Assembly (NCBI GenBank): GCA_024401745.1
Contig: JAKSKK010000008.1
Span: 1 to 64,000 of the forward strand
Length of the DNA stretch: 64,000 bases
Direction of reading: 5' to 3'
Source: Bacteroidales bacterium
GTDB lineage: Bacteria > Bacteroidota > Bacteroidia > Bacteroidales > UBA932
Shown here: positions 50,400 through 60,903 of the stretch, piece after piece
Layout of the letters: each line of letters begins with the position of its first letter
Numbering within the stretch: the stretch's first letter is position 1
Translations under genes and position numbers: made by a program
The notes under the pieces: model-generated
Databases searched by the model: none
What the model was told of the DNA's origin: nothing
What the model saw: the letters and a program-made list of their open reading frames with translations, nothing else

Positions 50400-52934
50400 A
50401 TGGATCAGGAGATTAATAAAACAGAAGAAATTCAGGCGGTCCAGCACGGTTATATCGAGCCTGTGGAGATCGACCAGGAGATGCGTTCCGCTTACATCGA
50501 CTACTCGATGTCGGTCATCGTGTCACGTGCCCTGCCTGATGTGAGAGACGGTCTGAAGCCTGTGCAGCGCCGCGTCCTTTTCGGAATGGACGGTCTCGGC
50601 CTTTCATACGGCGGTCAGACGAAGAAATCAGCCCGTATCGTCGGTGAGGTTCTCGGTAAGTTCCACCCTCATGGCGACTCCAGCGTATATGATGCAATGG
50701 CCCGTCTGGCACAGAACTGGAACCAGCGCTATCCTCTTGTATGGGGCCAGGGTAACTTCGGTAGCATGGACGGTGACCCCGTCGCAGCCATGCGATACAC
50801 CGAGGCCAAGCTCGCAAAGATGGCCGAGGACGTGCTTGCCGACATAGAGAAGAACACGGTCGACATGACCCTGAACTTCGACGACTCCCTTGAGGAGCCC
50901 ACGGTTCTGCCCACCAAGCTCCCTCTGCTGCTTCTCAACGGTTCTGCCGGTATCGCCGTCGGAATGGCCACCAACATGGCTCCCCACAACCTCGGGGAGT
51001 GCTGCGACGCCATCAATGCATACATCGACAACCCTGACATCACCACCGAGGAACTGATGGAGTACATCCAGGGTCCCGATTTCCCTACAGGCGGCATCAT
51101 CATGGGCCGTCAGGGAATAATCGACGCCTACAACACCGGCCGCGGCAAGGTCGTGGTACGCGCCAAGACCGAGATCGAGGAGGCTGAGAACGGCCGCGAG
51201 ACCATCGTGGTCACCGAGGTTCCCTACATGGTCAACAAGGCAGAGATGCTCGGACGCATCAGCGAGATGATCCGCGACAAGAAGATCGAGGGCATTTCCG
51301 AGATACGCGAGCTCACCAACCGTGAGGGCATACGCATCGAGTTCCAGGTCAAGAAGGACGCCAACGCCAGCGTTGTCCTCAATACTCTCTTCAAGTACAC
51401 CGCGCTGCAGAGCAGCTTCGCCATCAACAACGTGGCGCTTGTCAACGGCCGTCCCCGCACACTGTCGCTGAAGGAACTCATCCAGAACTTCGTGGAGTTC
51501 CGTCACGAGGTCGTGGTGCGTCGCACCAAGTTCGAGCTTGACAAGGCTCTCAAGCGTGCCCACATCCTCGAAGGACTCCTCAAGGCCATCGACATCATCG
51601 ACGAAGTCATCGCCACCATCCGCGCTTCCAAGAGCGTCGACGAGGCCCGCGAGCAGCTTGTCGCCAAGTTCGGCTTCACCGACATCCAGGCCGCTGCAAT
51701 CGTCGAGATGCGTCTCCGCCAGCTCACCGGACTCGAGAAGGAGAAGCTCCAGGCAGAGTATGACGAACTCGAGAAGTTCATCGCCCGCTGCCGCGAGATC
51801 CTCGGAAGCGAGGAGGAGCAGCTCAAGGTCGTGAAGGAAGAGACCTCCCAGATGAAGGCCAAGTACGGCGATCCCCGTCGCACCGAGATCACCCTCAGCG
51901 CCGAGGAGTTCAACCCCGAAGACTTCTATGCCGACGAAGACGTCGTCATCACCATATCCCACCTCGGATACATCAAGCGCACCCCGCTTGCAGAGTTTCG
52001 CACCCAGGCACGCGGCGGCGTGGGCAAGAAGGCCAGCGCCACCAGGGAAGAGGACTTCATAGAGCACATCTATGTGGCCAACATGCACTCCGTCATGCTC
52101 TTATTCACCGACCAGGGCGTAAGATACTGCAAGAAGGTTTACGAGCTGCCCGAAGGTACACGTACTTCTAAGGGCCGCGCTGTCCAGAACCTTCTCTCGA
52201 TAGGTGCTGACGACAAGATCCGTACATATCTCAACATTCCTCTTCCGAAGAATGCCGACGTTACGGCCCAGCGCTACGTCACTCTCTTCACAAAGAAGGG
52301 CGTGGTCAAGAAGACCGACCTTGCCGACTACGTGAACTCACGCAGCATGAACAAGGGCATCATCGCAATCAACATCCGCGAGGGAGACGAACTCCTTGAC
52401 GCCCTTCTCACCGATGGCACCTTCGACATCATGGTCGCTGCAAGGAACGGACGCTGCTGCCGCTTCAACGAGGAGGCTCTCCGCTCGCTCGGACGCAATT
52501 CTTCAGGTGTGCGCGCCATCGATATCGAGGACGACGACGAGGTTGTCGGAGCTGTCACATACCAGCCCAAGGCTGAGGATGCCGCAGCTCATACCATCCT
52601 GGTAGTCAGCGAGAACGGCTATGGCAAGCGCTCCGATCCCGAGGAGTACCGACTCACCGCAAGAGGAGCCAAGGGTGTGAAGACAATTGCCATCACAGAT
52701 AAAACTGGTCCACTTGTTGCAATAAAGAATGTGACTGAGGAGAATGACCTTATGATCATCACCAAGTCAGGGCTTACGATACGCGAGGCTGTTTCAGACA
52801 TCAGGGTGGCCGGCAGAGCAACCCAGGGAGTCAAACTGATCAACATCCGTGAAGGAGATTCGATCGCAGCCGTCTGCCCCGTAGCCAAGGCTGAGGAGGA
52901 GGTCGAGGAAGTTCCCGCAGAGACAACAGAATAA
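50400..52934 (+). CDS. gyrA: DNA gyrase subunit A
   Basis: GyrA is the DNA-cutting subunit of gyrase. The 844-residue protein has [25 protein letters not shown], the quinolone-region [19 protein letters not shown] with the usual Ser kept, and AMRYTEAKL holding the catalytic Tyr. The C-terminal blades follow from about residue 510, including the GyrA box-like TRARGGVGK (QARGGVGK) segment. The tail is acidic ([14 protein letters not shown]), as in many Bacteroidetes. ATG 50400 is chosen because an upstream in-frame start adds only VF residues. A TPR gene follows 22 bp later. Confidence 0.97.
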   Translation: MDQEINKTEEIQAVQHGYIEPVEIDQEMRSAYIDYSMSVIVSRALPDVRDGLKPVQRRVLFGMDGLGLSYGGQTKKSARIVGEVLGKFHPHGDSSVYDAMARLAQNWNQRYPLVWGQGNFGSMDGDPVAAMRYTEAKLAKMAEDVLADIEKNTVDMTLNFDDSLEEPTVLPTKLPLLLLNGSAGIAVGMATNMAPHNLGECCDAINAYIDNPDITTEELMEYIQGPDFPTGGIIMGRQGIIDAYNTGRGKVVVRAKTEIEEAENGRETIVVTEVPYMVNKAEMLGRISEMIRDKKIEGISEIRELTNREGIRIEFQVKKDANASVVLNTLFKYTALQSSFAINNVALVNGRPRTLSLKELIQNFVEFRHEVVVRRTKFELDKALKRAHILEGLLKAIDIIDEVIATIRASKSVDEAREQLVAKFGFTDIQAAAIVEMRLRQLTGLEKEKLQAEYDELEKFIARCREILGSEEEQLKVVKEETSQMKAKYGDPRRTEITLSAEEFNPEDFYADEDVVITISHLGYIKRTPLAEFRTQARGGVGKKASATREEDFIEHIYVANMHSVMLLFTDQGVRYCKKVYELPEGTRTSKGRAVQNLLSIGADDKIRTYLNIPLPKNADVTAQRYVTLFTKKGVVKKTDLADYVNSRSMNKGIIAINIREGDELLDALLTDGTFDIMVAARNGRCCRFNEEALRSLGRNSSGVRAIDIEDDDEVVGAVTYQPKAEDAAAHTILVVSENGYGKRSDPEEYRLTARGAKGVKTIAITDKTGPLVAIKNVTEENDLMIITKSGLTIREAVSDIRVAGRATQGVKLINIREGDSIAAVCPVAKAEEEVEEVPAETTE

Positions 52935-52956
52935 TTTTTAACTAACCATAATCAGA

Positions 52957-54276
52957 ATGAAAAAGATTTTCGTAGTACTGGCAATCGCCGCATCAATTAT
53001 TTCGGCTGCCAACGCAAATGCACAGGTAAAGAGTGCAACTGCAGTACGTTCTGCAGTCGAGGCTGCACAGAAGGCTTCTGCTGATGCCAAGAAGGCCACC
53101 AAGGTTGCAACTTGGCTCAAGCTCGGTGATTCTCTCATCGAGGCTTACAACTCTCCTATGGGAAACGGCTGGATCGGCGCTACTGAGCAGGATCTCGCAC
53201 TTGTCATGGGCTCAACCAAGCCTTCAGCTGAGGAGCAGGTCACCGTCAACGGTGCACCTATGGTAAAGAAGGTTTATGACACCATGAACTATTATTTCAA
53301 CGAGGCTGGACAGCTCTCCATCATCGAGGTCACAAAGCCCGTTGTCGAGGACGCTCTCGGTCAGGCTCTCATCGCTTACAAGAAGGCTGCTGAGGTTGAC
53401 GTGAAGGGTCAGAAGACCAAGGATATCGTCGCAGGCATCAACGGCATCGTCGAGAAGCTCAACAACGCTGCCTACAATGAGTATTCATTCGGCAAGCTCG
53501 AGAACGCTTCAAAGTACTTCGAGCAGGCTTACAAGGCATCTACAGCCATCCCAGGCACAAATGTAGACCTTGACGCTCTCTACAACGCAGGCTTCACCGC
53601 ATTCGCTGCCGGAAAGCTTCAGGAGGCAAGAGACAGCTTCAAGGAGTGCATCGCAAAGGGTTATGAGGGTGAGAACGGCGATGCTTACTCAAAGCTCGCT
53701 GACGCTGAGGAGAAGCTTGGCAATTCAGCTGAGAGCAGAAGCATCCTCGAGAATGCATTCACCAAGTTCCCTGAGAGCCAGAGCATCCTCATCGGCCTCA
53801 TCAACAGCTACATGACTGCCGGCGACAACACCGACCGTCTCTTCGAACTCATCGCAAATGCCAAGAAGAACGAGCCTGAGAATGCATCTCTTTACTATGT
53901 AGAGGGCCAGATCCACGAGAAGCTCGGCGACTTCGAGGCTGCATCAAAGGCATACGACGAGACCATCGCTGTAAATCCCAACTTCGCTCACGGTTACATC
54001 GGAAAGGGTATCCTTCTTTACAACAAGGCTGTCGATATCCAGGAGGCTGCTTCAAACGAGATGGACGACAACAAGTACAATCAGCTTGTCGAGGAATTCG
54101 AGGCAACTCTCAAGGGTTGCGTTGAGCCTTTCGAGAAGGCATTTGAGCTTGTAACAGAAGACAGCCAGAAGCAGGGTATTGCCGAGTACCTCAAGAACGT
54201 ATGCTTCCGCTTCCGCACTTCAGGCGACGACTGGGCTGCCAAGTACGAGAAGTACGCAGAGGCTTCTGCAAAGTAA
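52957..54276 (+). CDS. secreted TPR protein
   Basis: The 439-residue protein has a signal peptide (MKKIFVVLAIAASIISAANANAQ) and a helical body with TPR-like repeats, clearest at residues 180-370 (DALYNAGFTAFAAGKLQEARDSFKECI; ASLYYVEGQIHEKLGDFEAASKAYDETIAVNPNFAH). Similar TPR proteins follow gyrA in other Bacteroidetes. It is probably periplasmic and may scaffold envelope proteins; the role is unknown. It is rich in GCT and GAG codons, in keeping with high expression. Its stop abuts that of the convergent CapA gene. Confidence 0.85.
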   Translation: MKKIFVVLAIAASIISAANANAQVKSATAVRSAVEAAQKASADAKKATKVATWLKLGDSLIEAYNSPMGNGWIGATEQDLALVMGSTKPSAEEQVTVNGAPMVKKVYDTMNYYFNEAGQLSIIEVTKPVVEDALGQALIAYKKAAEVDVKGQKTKDIVAGINGIVEKLNNAAYNEYSFGKLENASKYFEQAYKASTAIPGTNVDLDALYNAGFTAFAAGKLQEARDSFKECIAKGYEGENGDAYSKLADAEEKLGNSAESRSILENAFTKFPESQSILIGLINSYMTAGDNTDRLFELIANAKKNEPENASLYYVEGQIHEKLGDFEAASKAYDETIAVNPNFAHGYIGKGILLYNKAVDIQEAASNEMDDNKYNQLVEEFEATLKGCVEPFEKAFELVTEDSQKQGIAEYLKNVCFRFRTSGDDWAAKYEKYAEASAK

Positions 54277-55371
54277 TCAGTCTTCGATTCCTGTTGCAGA
54301 CTTGACCCTGCGGTAGGTCTGCAGCATGCTCTCGAAATCACCATAGTTGGACCATTCGCTTCCGCGGGTGGTCCAATCTTTTAGAAGTATGGTGCTGTAT
54401 GTGTCCCTGAGCATTCCGGGGAGGGTGCACCACATGAACTGGAGCTCGGGCTCCAGCATGGTCTTCTCTCCTGTTACTGTGTCATGTGTGAAACGCAGGG
54501 TCACCATGAGTTCCAGCCTTGTATTGGTGGCGCTCATGTTCGAGACAGCATTTCCCATCGAATAGATCACCGGGACGCCGGAGATATGTGTCGTGTCCTG
54601 AACCACGTGAGGGTGGGCGCCGACGATCACGTCTGCTCCAAGGTCTACGAGTTCCCTGGCCCATTTCTCCTGTGTCTGGCTGTGCTTCAGCTGGTATTCC
54701 GTGCCCCAGTGGGGGAGTGCAACGATGAAGTCGGACTCCCTTTCCTCAGCCCTTCTGAATGCTGAGGCGATGTCTTCCTCCTTCATCCTGTTGATCTTTG
54801 GCCAGGCTTCTGATGAGCATCCCATGTTGGTGCCGTAGGTGAAGTTTATGAACGAGATCCTGATGCCTTTCCGGAGCAGGGTCAGGGGGTAGCTGGTCTC
54901 GTTTTCCTCTTCGTTTCTGGATGCTCCCGTGGTCAGCACGCCGAGCGAATCGGCAATGCTGTCGTAGACTCTGAAAGTCCTTGACAGTCCGGTATTTCCA
55001 CGATCGAGAATATGGTTGTTTGCCAGCAGGAAGACGTCGAATCCGCACTGCTCAGCGATAGTCCATGGGTAGGAATCAGGGCAGGAGAAAGCGGGGTATC
55101 CGCTGTAGGGTTCGCCGCCCAGGGAGAACTCCATGTTGCCTATTGCGATGTCGGCTTCGCGGAGAGGCTCGCTGACCAGTTCCAGGAAAGTGCTGTAGTC
55201 GTAGGGGAGCTGCTTGCCATGCATCATCACATCCCCGATTATGCGCACCGTCACGGTGTCAGGGACTGTATTGAGAGGTTTCGGGAAGGGAACCTCGTAC
55301 ATCCTGGGACTCTGCGCGTATAGGCAGAAGCCCGCCAGAATTGCATATATGCAGAAGAATGCCTTTTTCAT
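54277..55371 (-). CDS. CapA-family secreted metallophosphatase-like protein
   Basis: The 364-residue protein has a signal peptide (MKKAFFCIYAILAGFCLYAQ) and a CapA/PgsA calcineurin-like domain (about 40-290). Metal and active-site blocks are RIIGDVMMHGKQLPYD, IGNMEFSLGGE, DVFLLANNHILDRG, ALPHWGTEY and DVIVGAHPHVVQDT. The family includes poly-gamma-glutamate synthesis proteins, but no capB or capC is nearby, so the substrate is unknown. The 5' extension of the frame beyond 55371 is not used; the promoter box sits seven bases before this ATG. Confidence 0.87.
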   Translation of the reverse strand: MKKAFFCIYAILAGFCLYAQSPRMYEVPFPKPLNTVPDTVTVRIIGDVMMHGKQLPYDYSTFLELVSEPLREADIAIGNMEFSLGGEPYSGYPAFSCPDSYPWTIAEQCGFDVFLLANNHILDRGNTGLSRTFRVYDSIADSLGVLTTGASRNEEENETSYPLTLLRKGIRISFINFTYGTNMGCSSEAWPKINRMKEEDIASAFRRAEERESDFIVALPHWGTEYQLKHSQTQEKWARELVDLGADVIVGAHPHVVQDTTHISGVPVIYSMGNAVSNMSATNTRLELMVTLRFTHDTVTGEKTMLEPELQFMWCTLPGMLRDTYSTILLKDWTTRGSEWSNYGDFESMLQTYRRVKSATGIED

Positions 55372-55378
55372 TCGACTG

Positions 55379-55386
55379 CAAATATA
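55379..55386 (-). promoter_or_regulatory. TAnnTTTG -7 box for the CapA gene
   Basis: The minus strand reads TATATTTG seven bases before the ATG at 55371, which fixes the start and suggests a leaderless mRNA. Confidence 0.74.
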
Positions 55387-55397
55387 AAACTTTTGCT

Positions 55398-55405
55398 TAA
55401 ATTTG
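55398..55405 (+). promoter_or_regulatory. TAnnTTTG -7 box for the SPOR lipoprotein/M28-like pair
   Basis: TAAATTTG lies six bases before ATG 55412 and 11 bp from the opposite-facing CapA box. Confidence 0.75.
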
Positions 55406-55411
55406 TAGGTT

Positions 55412-55927
55412 ATGAAGAAAGTTCTTGTAGTTGGAGCGATTGCCCTCGTCGTCGTAATGACGACGGGTTGTGACATGTTCCGTAAAATGGCCGGCAGGCC
55501 CACTTCCGAAGACATAGCCGCCAAGAAGGAACTGATTGCCGCAGCCGAGAATGCCAGGCAGGCAAGAGAAGACTCTATCAGGCTTGCAGAGCAGCGGGTG
55601 GCCGATTCTCTGGCCGTACTCGATTCGATGCTCCACTGCGGTACTCCTATCAAGACTACAAATCAGGTCAGTCCTGCCGCAAAGGCCAAGCTGGCCCACA
55701 GGTACTATGTGATCATAGGCGCCTTCGGCAATGCCGACAACGCCCAGAGACTTCAGAAGAAAGCCGAAGCAGCAGGATTCGGATCCGAGCTGATACCATA
55801 CAGGAACGGCATCACTGCGGTGGGCCTCTGCCCCTCAGACGACCTGGTGTCGATGTATGAACCTCTGAAAATGCTTAGACTTCAGCCTTTCTGCCCCAAG
55901 GAGGCATGGATATTGGACAAGGAATAG
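55412..55927 (+). CDS. SPOR-domain lipoprotein
   Basis: The 171-residue protein has a lipobox (VVVMTTGC), a charged helical linker (25-80) and a C-terminal SPOR domain (about 95-171: RYYVIIGAFGNADNAQRLQKKAEAAGFGSELIPYRNGITAVGL). SPOR domains bind peptidoglycan strands stripped of stem peptides at division sites. It lies 5 bp before the M28-like/TonB-C gene, so the two are probably made together. Confidence 0.87.
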   Translation: MKKVLVVGAIALVVVMTTGCDMFRKMAGRPTSEDIAAKKELIAAAENARQAREDSIRLAEQRVADSLAVLDSMLHCGTPIKTTNQVSPAAKAKLAHRYYVIIGAFGNADNAQRLQKKAEAAGFGSELIPYRNGITAVGLCPSDDLVSMYEPLKMLRLQPFCPKEAWILDKE

Positions 55928-55932
55928 GGGTT

Positions 55933-57258
55933 ATGAAAAAGATTCTTGCTTTGGTTTTGTGCATATCTGCCGCATGGTCTGCAAATGCACAGTTCATCTC
56001 CGGAAGGCCCATCGGCCTGGACATGAGTGAAAACGAGGAGCGCATGTACGAGCATGTGCAGTTTCTTTCTGCGTCATCTCTCGACGGCCGCGCAGCCGGC
56101 TCGGAAGGAGAGAGGGAGGCCGCCAGGTATATGACCGAGAAGTTCAAGGAGTATGGTCTTGAGGTATTCTCCGGTGAAGACGGCGATATCTTCGGCATGA
56201 GGCAGGAGAAGGGCGACACCCTCACTTCCCGCAACGTGCTCGCCTTCATTCCAGGATATGACAAGGACCTCAAGGACCGTTACATCGTCATATCGGCCAG
56301 GCTAGACAACCTTGGCTCCGTCGAGGTCAACCTTGACGGCCAGAAGAAGGAAAAGATATTCTATGGCGCGAACGGCAACGGCTCAGGCCTCGCCATCCTG
56401 CTGGAACTGGCCAGGATGCTCAATACCAACAGCGTGCTGCTCAAGCGCAGCGTCATTCTGGCTGCGTTCGGCTCCAGCCTCCAGTCCGGCGCCGGCGCAT
56501 GGTATTTCCTGAACAGGTCCTTCTCTGGAGCGCAGTCGGTCGATGCCATGGTCAATCTTGAGATGCTGGGTACTGGCTCCAACGGATTCTATGCCTACAC
56601 CGCATCCAACGCCGACCTGAACACTCTGCTGACGACCATGCAGGGGACATTGCAGCCCGTTCAGCCGCAGATAGTCACGAAGGAACCCGTGAATTCCGAC
56701 CATCGCATCTTCTACGACAAGGAGATCCCGGCAGTCATGTTCACCACGGGCATGTACCCGGAATACAATACTGACAGGGATACCGCGAGCATCCTCGAGT
56801 ATTCCGACATGGACCGCGAACTGGAGTACCTGTACAACTTCAGCATCGCGCTCGCCAACGGTGCCAAGCCGGAGTTCAAGCCTACCGAGCAGACTCACCG
56901 CAGGCACGTGTTCGACCGCGATGTGGTTCCTTATTACGAATGTGACACCAAGCCCACCTTCCTGGGCTCGAACGACCCTTCAGTGTTCATGAAGAAGTGG
57001 GTCTATGTGTATATGAAATACCCGCAGGAGGCCGTCAAGAAGGGCATCCAGGGCCGTGTGCTCGTCGATTTCATCATCGACAAGAAAGGCAAGGTCAAGA
57101 ACGTCCAGGTGCTCAAGGGCGCCGATCCCATGCTTGATGCCGAGGCCGTCAAGGTCATCGAGGCTTCACCCGACTGGAAGCCGGGCCGCGTGAGAGGAGA
57201 GAAGGTGGACACGGAGATGAGCGTTTACGTAGAGTTCAGACTTGAGAAGAAAAAATAG
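55933..57258 (+). CDS. inactive M28-like domain fused to TonB C-terminal domain
   Basis: The 441-residue protein has a signal peptide ([20 protein letters not shown]), an M28-like domain (about 35-310) and a TonB C-terminal domain (about 345-441: [31 protein letters not shown]...[21 protein letters not shown]). The M28 fold is clear, but metal ligands are gone. The usual AHYDH reads ARLDN (122-126), GADDN-SG reads GANGNGSG (145-152), the Glu-Glu pair reads Ser-Ser-Leu (181-183), NxDM reads NLEM (208-211) and the last HTPxD His is Asn279. It should not be a peptidase. It may bind ligands in the periplasm and connect them to a TonB receptor; that is inference. ATG 55933 heads the signal. Confidence 0.85.
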   Translation: MKKILALVLCISAAWSANAQFISGRPIGLDMSENEERMYEHVQFLSASSLDGRAAGSEGEREAARYMTEKFKEYGLEVFSGEDGDIFGMRQEKGDTLTSRNVLAFIPGYDKDLKDRYIVISARLDNLGSVEVNLDGQKKEKIFYGANGNGSGLAILLELARMLNTNSVLLKRSVILAAFGSSLQSGAGAWYFLNRSFSGAQSVDAMVNLEMLGTGSNGFYAYTASNADLNTLLTTMQGTLQPVQPQIVTKEPVNSDHRIFYDKEIPAVMFTTGMYPEYNTDRDTASILEYSDMDRELEYLYNFSIALANGAKPEFKPTEQTHRRHVFDRDVVPYYECDTKPTFLGSNDPSVFMKKWVYVYMKYPQEAVKKGIQGRVLVDFIIDKKGKVKNVQVLKGADPMLDAEAVKVIEASPDWKPGRVRGEKVDTEMSVYVEFRLEKKK

Positions 57259-57266
57259 AACGAGAT

Positions 57267-59975
57267 ATGGATTACGATTTCAGAAGTATTGAAAGCAAAT
57301 GGCAGGCTTACTGGGCAGCCAACAAGACATTCAAGGCAGAGACAGACTCTTCAAAGCCCAAGTATTATGTGCTTGACATGTTCCCTTATCCTTCGGGAGC
57401 AGGCCTCCATGTCGGTCATCCCCTTGGATATATAGCATCCGACATCTTTGCACGCTACAAGAGGCTCAAGGGCTTCAATGTGCTCCACCCCATGGGATAT
57501 GATGCATTCGGCCTTCCCGCCGAGCAGTATGCCATCCAGACCGGCCAGCATCCCGAGAAGACCACTCACGACAATGTGGCCCGCTACCGCAGCCAGCTTG
57601 ACAGGATAGGCTTCTCATTTGACTGGGACCGTGAGTTCCGCACCTGCGACACTGACTACTACAAGTGGACCCAGTGGGCATTCCTGCAGATGTTCAACAG
57701 CTGGTATGATCCCGAGCAGGACAAGGCACGCCCCATCAGCGAGCTTATCGAAAAGTTCAAGGCAGAAGGAAAGTGGGATGGCCTCACAGAGAAGGAGCAG
57801 TCTGACCTTCTCATGAACTATCGTATTGCATATCAGGGAGAGACAAGTGTCAACTGGTGCGAGGGCCTTGGTACCGTGCTCGCAAATGACGAGGTCAAGG
57901 ACGGTCTCAGCGTACGCGGCGGCTTCCCCGTAGAGCAGAAGAAGATGAAGCAGTGGCAGCTCCGCGTGAGCGCGTATGCAGGCCGCTTGCTCGATTCTCT
58001 CGACAGCCTCGACTGGACCGACTCGCTCAAGGAGATGCAGCGCAACTGGATAGGCAAGTCACAGGGCACCGAGGTCGAGTTCGACACCGTCTGCGATGGC
58101 CGTCACAAGACTGTGACCATCTTCACCACCCGCGTCGACACCATATTCGGAGTCACCTTCATGGTGCTTGCTCCTGAGAGCGAGCTCGTTGACGAACTTA
58201 CGGCAGAAAGCTGCCGCGAGGCCGTGGAGGCATACCGCAAGGAGATAAAGAAGAAGACCGAGCGTGAGAGAATCGCTCAGACAAAGAGCGTCACCGGCGT
58301 GTTCACCGGAGCATACGGAATCAATCCTCTCACAGGCGAGCAGATTCCCATCTGGGTCAGCGAATACGTGCTTGCTGGCTATGGCACCGGTGCCATCATG
58401 GCAGTGCCCGCCCACGACAGCCGCGACTACGCTTTTGCCCGCAAGTTCGACCTTCCTATCATACCCATCATCGAGGGCTGCGACGTTTCTGAGAGCTCCT
58501 TCGATGCCAAGGAAGGCAAGATGTGCAACTCCGGCTTCCTGAACGGCATGGACGTGAAGGATGCCATCGAGGCCGCGAAGGACTACGTGGAGGAGAAGGG
58601 CATAGGCCGCCGCAAGACCAACTACCGTCTGCGCGACGCCATCTTCAGCCGCCAGCGCTACTGGGGTGAGCCTTTCCCCATCTACTACAAGGACGGCATC
58701 GCATGCCCCGTCGACGAGGCTGACCTGCCGCTCGTGCTCCCTCAGATTGATTCATACAAACCCACAGGCGAGGCTCCTCTTGCCCGTGCCAAGGACTGGA
58801 CATACAAGGGCTATCCTCTCGAGACCAGCACAATGCCCGGTTTCGCAGGTTCTAGTGCATACTACCTCAGGTACATGGACCCTCACAACGGCGACGCACT
58901 CGTTTCCCGCGAGGCTGATGAATACTGGCGCGCAGTCGACCTCTATGTAGGTGGTACTGAGCATGCTACCGGTCACCTCATCTACTCCCGCTTCTGGGAC
59001 AAGTTCCTCTACGACCTCGGCTATGTATGCGAGGACGAGCCTTTCCGCAAGCTCGTGAACCAGGGAATGATCCAGGGCCGCTCCAACTTCGTATACCGCG
59101 TGGTCGGCACCAACACCTTCGTGTCACTCGGCCTGATGGGCCAGTACGAGACCACAGAGATTCATGTGGACGTGAACATCGTGCATAACGACAAGCTCGA
59201 CATGGAAGCCTTCCGTCAGTGGAGACCGGAATATGCCGATGCCGAGTTCATCCTCGAGAACGGCGAGTACGTGTGCGGCTGGGCCATCGAGAAGATGAGC
59301 AAGAGCATGTACAACGTGGTCAATCCCGACCTCATCTGTGACACCTTCGGCGCCGACACCCTCCGCCTGTACGAGATGTTCCTCGGCCCCGTCGAGCAGA
59401 GCAAGCCCTGGGATACCAAGGGAATCGACGGTGTGAACCGCTTCCTCAAGAAGTTCTGGCGTCTGTTCTACGACAGGGATCAGTGGCTCGTGGAGGATGC
59501 TCCCGCAACTCCCGCAGAACTCAAGGAACTCCATAAGCTCATCGGCAAGGAGCAGGCTGACATCGAGAACTTCTCATACAACACCACCATCTCGGCATTC
59601 ATGATAGCAGTAGGTGAGCTGAGCTCGCTGAACTGCCACAAGCGCGAGATACTCGAGCCTATGGTAGTCCTGCTGAGCCCCTTCGCTCCTCACATCGCAG
59701 AGGAACTCTGGGAGAAGCTTGGACATGCCGAGACCGTGACATACGCTGAATTCCCCAAGTTCATCCCCGCACTCGCCGCTGAGGACAATGTGACATATCC
59801 CGTTCAGTTCAACGGAAAGATGCGCTTCACTGTCGACATGCCCAAGGCAGCCTCTCCCGCAGAGGTCGAGGCAGCCGTACGTGCTCACGAGCTCACGCCC
59901 AAGTACGTGGGCGACAAGAGCATAGCCAAGGTCATCGTGGTGCCCGGAAGAATCATCAACATCGTCGTGAAATAA
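57267..59975 (+). CDS. leuS: leucine--tRNA ligase
   Basis: The 902-residue class I synthetase has the HIGH equivalent HVGHPLGY near residue 48 after [10 protein letters not shown], the CP1 editing domain (about 225-430, [12 protein letters not shown] and [16 protein letters not shown]), and KMSKS ([16 protein letters not shown]) near 675. The C-terminal end is complete. The gene is 8 bp after the M28-like gene; I saw no T-box or other leader element. Its stop overlaps the yitT start by one base. Confidence 0.97.
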   Translation: MDYDFRSIESKWQAYWAANKTFKAETDSSKPKYYVLDMFPYPSGAGLHVGHPLGYIASDIFARYKRLKGFNVLHPMGYDAFGLPAEQYAIQTGQHPEKTTHDNVARYRSQLDRIGFSFDWDREFRTCDTDYYKWTQWAFLQMFNSWYDPEQDKARPISELIEKFKAEGKWDGLTEKEQSDLLMNYRIAYQGETSVNWCEGLGTVLANDEVKDGLSVRGGFPVEQKKMKQWQLRVSAYAGRLLDSLDSLDWTDSLKEMQRNWIGKSQGTEVEFDTVCDGRHKTVTIFTTRVDTIFGVTFMVLAPESELVDELTAESCREAVEAYRKEIKKKTERERIAQTKSVTGVFTGAYGINPLTGEQIPIWVSEYVLAGYGTGAIMAVPAHDSRDYAFARKFDLPIIPIIEGCDVSESSFDAKEGKMCNSGFLNGMDVKDAIEAAKDYVEEKGIGRRKTNYRLRDAIFSRQRYWGEPFPIYYKDGIACPVDEADLPLVLPQIDSYKPTGEAPLARAKDWTYKGYPLETSTMPGFAGSSAYYLRYMDPHNGDALVSREADEYWRAVDLYVGGTEHATGHLIYSRFWDKFLYDLGYVCEDEPFRKLVNQGMIQGRSNFVYRVVGTNTFVSLGLMGQYETTEIHVDVNIVHNDKLDMEAFRQWRPEYADAEFILENGEYVCGWAIEKMSKSMYNVVNPDLICDTFGADTLRLYEMFLGPVEQSKPWDTKGIDGVNRFLKKFWRLFYDRDQWLVEDAPATPAELKELHKLIGKEQADIENFSYNTTISAFMIAVGELSSLNCHKREILEPMVVLLSPFAPHIAEELWEKLGHAETVTYAEFPKFIPALAAEDNVTYPVQFNGKMRFTVDMPKAASPAEVEAAVRAHELTPKYVGDKSIAKVIVVPGRIINIVVK

Positions 59976-60898
59976 TGGAATCAGGCAAGATCTCCCGCCT
60001 GCTCAAGGACTATCTCGTCCTTACGCTGGCATGCTTCATCTTCGGCATATGCTGGGAATGCTTCATGATTCCCAACGGCATGTCTGCCGGAGGAATGATG
60101 GGTCTCTGTACCATCATCCAGTTCGCGACAGGTGGCTTCATACCGGCGCAGTACACTTATTTCGTGATAAATGCCGCCTTGATAATCATTGCGATGCTGG
60201 CTATGGGCATAGGATTCGGCTTCAAGACGCTGTACTGCATCGCCATGTCCTCATTGGCTATGGCTGTGCTGTCTAAGTTGACTTTCCTGCACTGCATCCC
60301 TGGTGAATTCTTCTATGTCCAGGAAAGGGTGCTCATACCTATCATTGCAGGACTCTTCGAGGCCGTCGGCATCGGTCTGACCATACGTTTCGGAGGCAGC
60401 ACCGGTGGCACTGACATCATCGCCGTGATGGTGAACAAGTACTGGCCGGTTTCGCTGAGCACTGTATTCCTCATATCCGATGTCATCGTCTGCTCGATGC
60501 TTCTCTTCCTTCCTGAGAAGAACTTCTCCGACATGTGCTACGGTCTTGAGGAGCTCGTGACATTCTCCCTGCTCATCGACATTGTAGTGGGCGGTAAGAA
60601 ATCTTCATACCAGCTGCTGGTATTCTCCGAGCAGTACGCCGCAATCGCTGACCACATCATCAACGTGATGGACCGTGGCGCGACCGTGCTGAGGGCTCAG
60701 GGATGGTATACCAAGAATGAGAAGAACGTGCTCCTGCTCCTTGTCAGCAGAAACGAACTTCCTGAAATCACCAAGGTCATCAAGTCCATCGATCCCAAGG
60801 CATTCATGTCAGTCTCATCGACCAACAATGTCTATGGTGAGGGCTTCGAGGAGATAAAGACAGGAATTCCTACCAAGAAGTCGGCAAAAGAATCTTAA
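59975..60898 (+). CDS. YitT-family membrane protein
   Basis: The 307-residue protein has five or six membrane helices and the glycine-rich family motif TIRFGGSTGGTDIIAVMVNKY, then a cytoplasmic DUF2179 domain (about 205-290: VTFSLLIDIVVGGKKSSYQLLVFSEQYAAIADHII...). YitT proteins are widespread but poorly understood. The start ATG shares its A with the leuS stop. A related gene follows 5 bp later. Confidence 0.9.
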   Translation: MESGKISRLLKDYLVLTLACFIFGICWECFMIPNGMSAGGMMGLCTIIQFATGGFIPAQYTYFVINAALIIIAMLAMGIGFGFKTLYCIAMSSLAMAVLSKLTFLHCIPGEFFYVQERVLIPIIAGLFEAVGIGLTIRFGGSTGGTDIIAVMVNKYWPVSLSTVFLISDVIVCSMLLFLPEKNFSDMCYGLEELVTFSLLIDIVVGGKKSSYQLLVFSEQYAAIADHIINVMDRGATVLRAQGWYTKNEKNVLLLLVSRNELPEITKVIKSIDPKAFMSVSSTNNVYGEGFEEIKTGIPTKKSAKES

Positions 60899-60903
60899 CG
60901 GAA

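Noticed and set aside
50600..50830. Quinolone-resistance change in gyrA
   Set aside because: The region reads [17 protein letters not shown]; the key Ser is kept and no resistance change is apparent.
50628..52088. Long antisense open frame across gyrA (486 codons)
   Set aside because: It mirrors a well-conserved gene in high-GC codon use. The translation is Val/Leu/Gly-rich and unlike any family I know, and no promoter or start context fits.
57259..57266. T-box or leader peptide for leuS
   Set aside because: The gap to the previous gene is only 8 bp, so there is no room.
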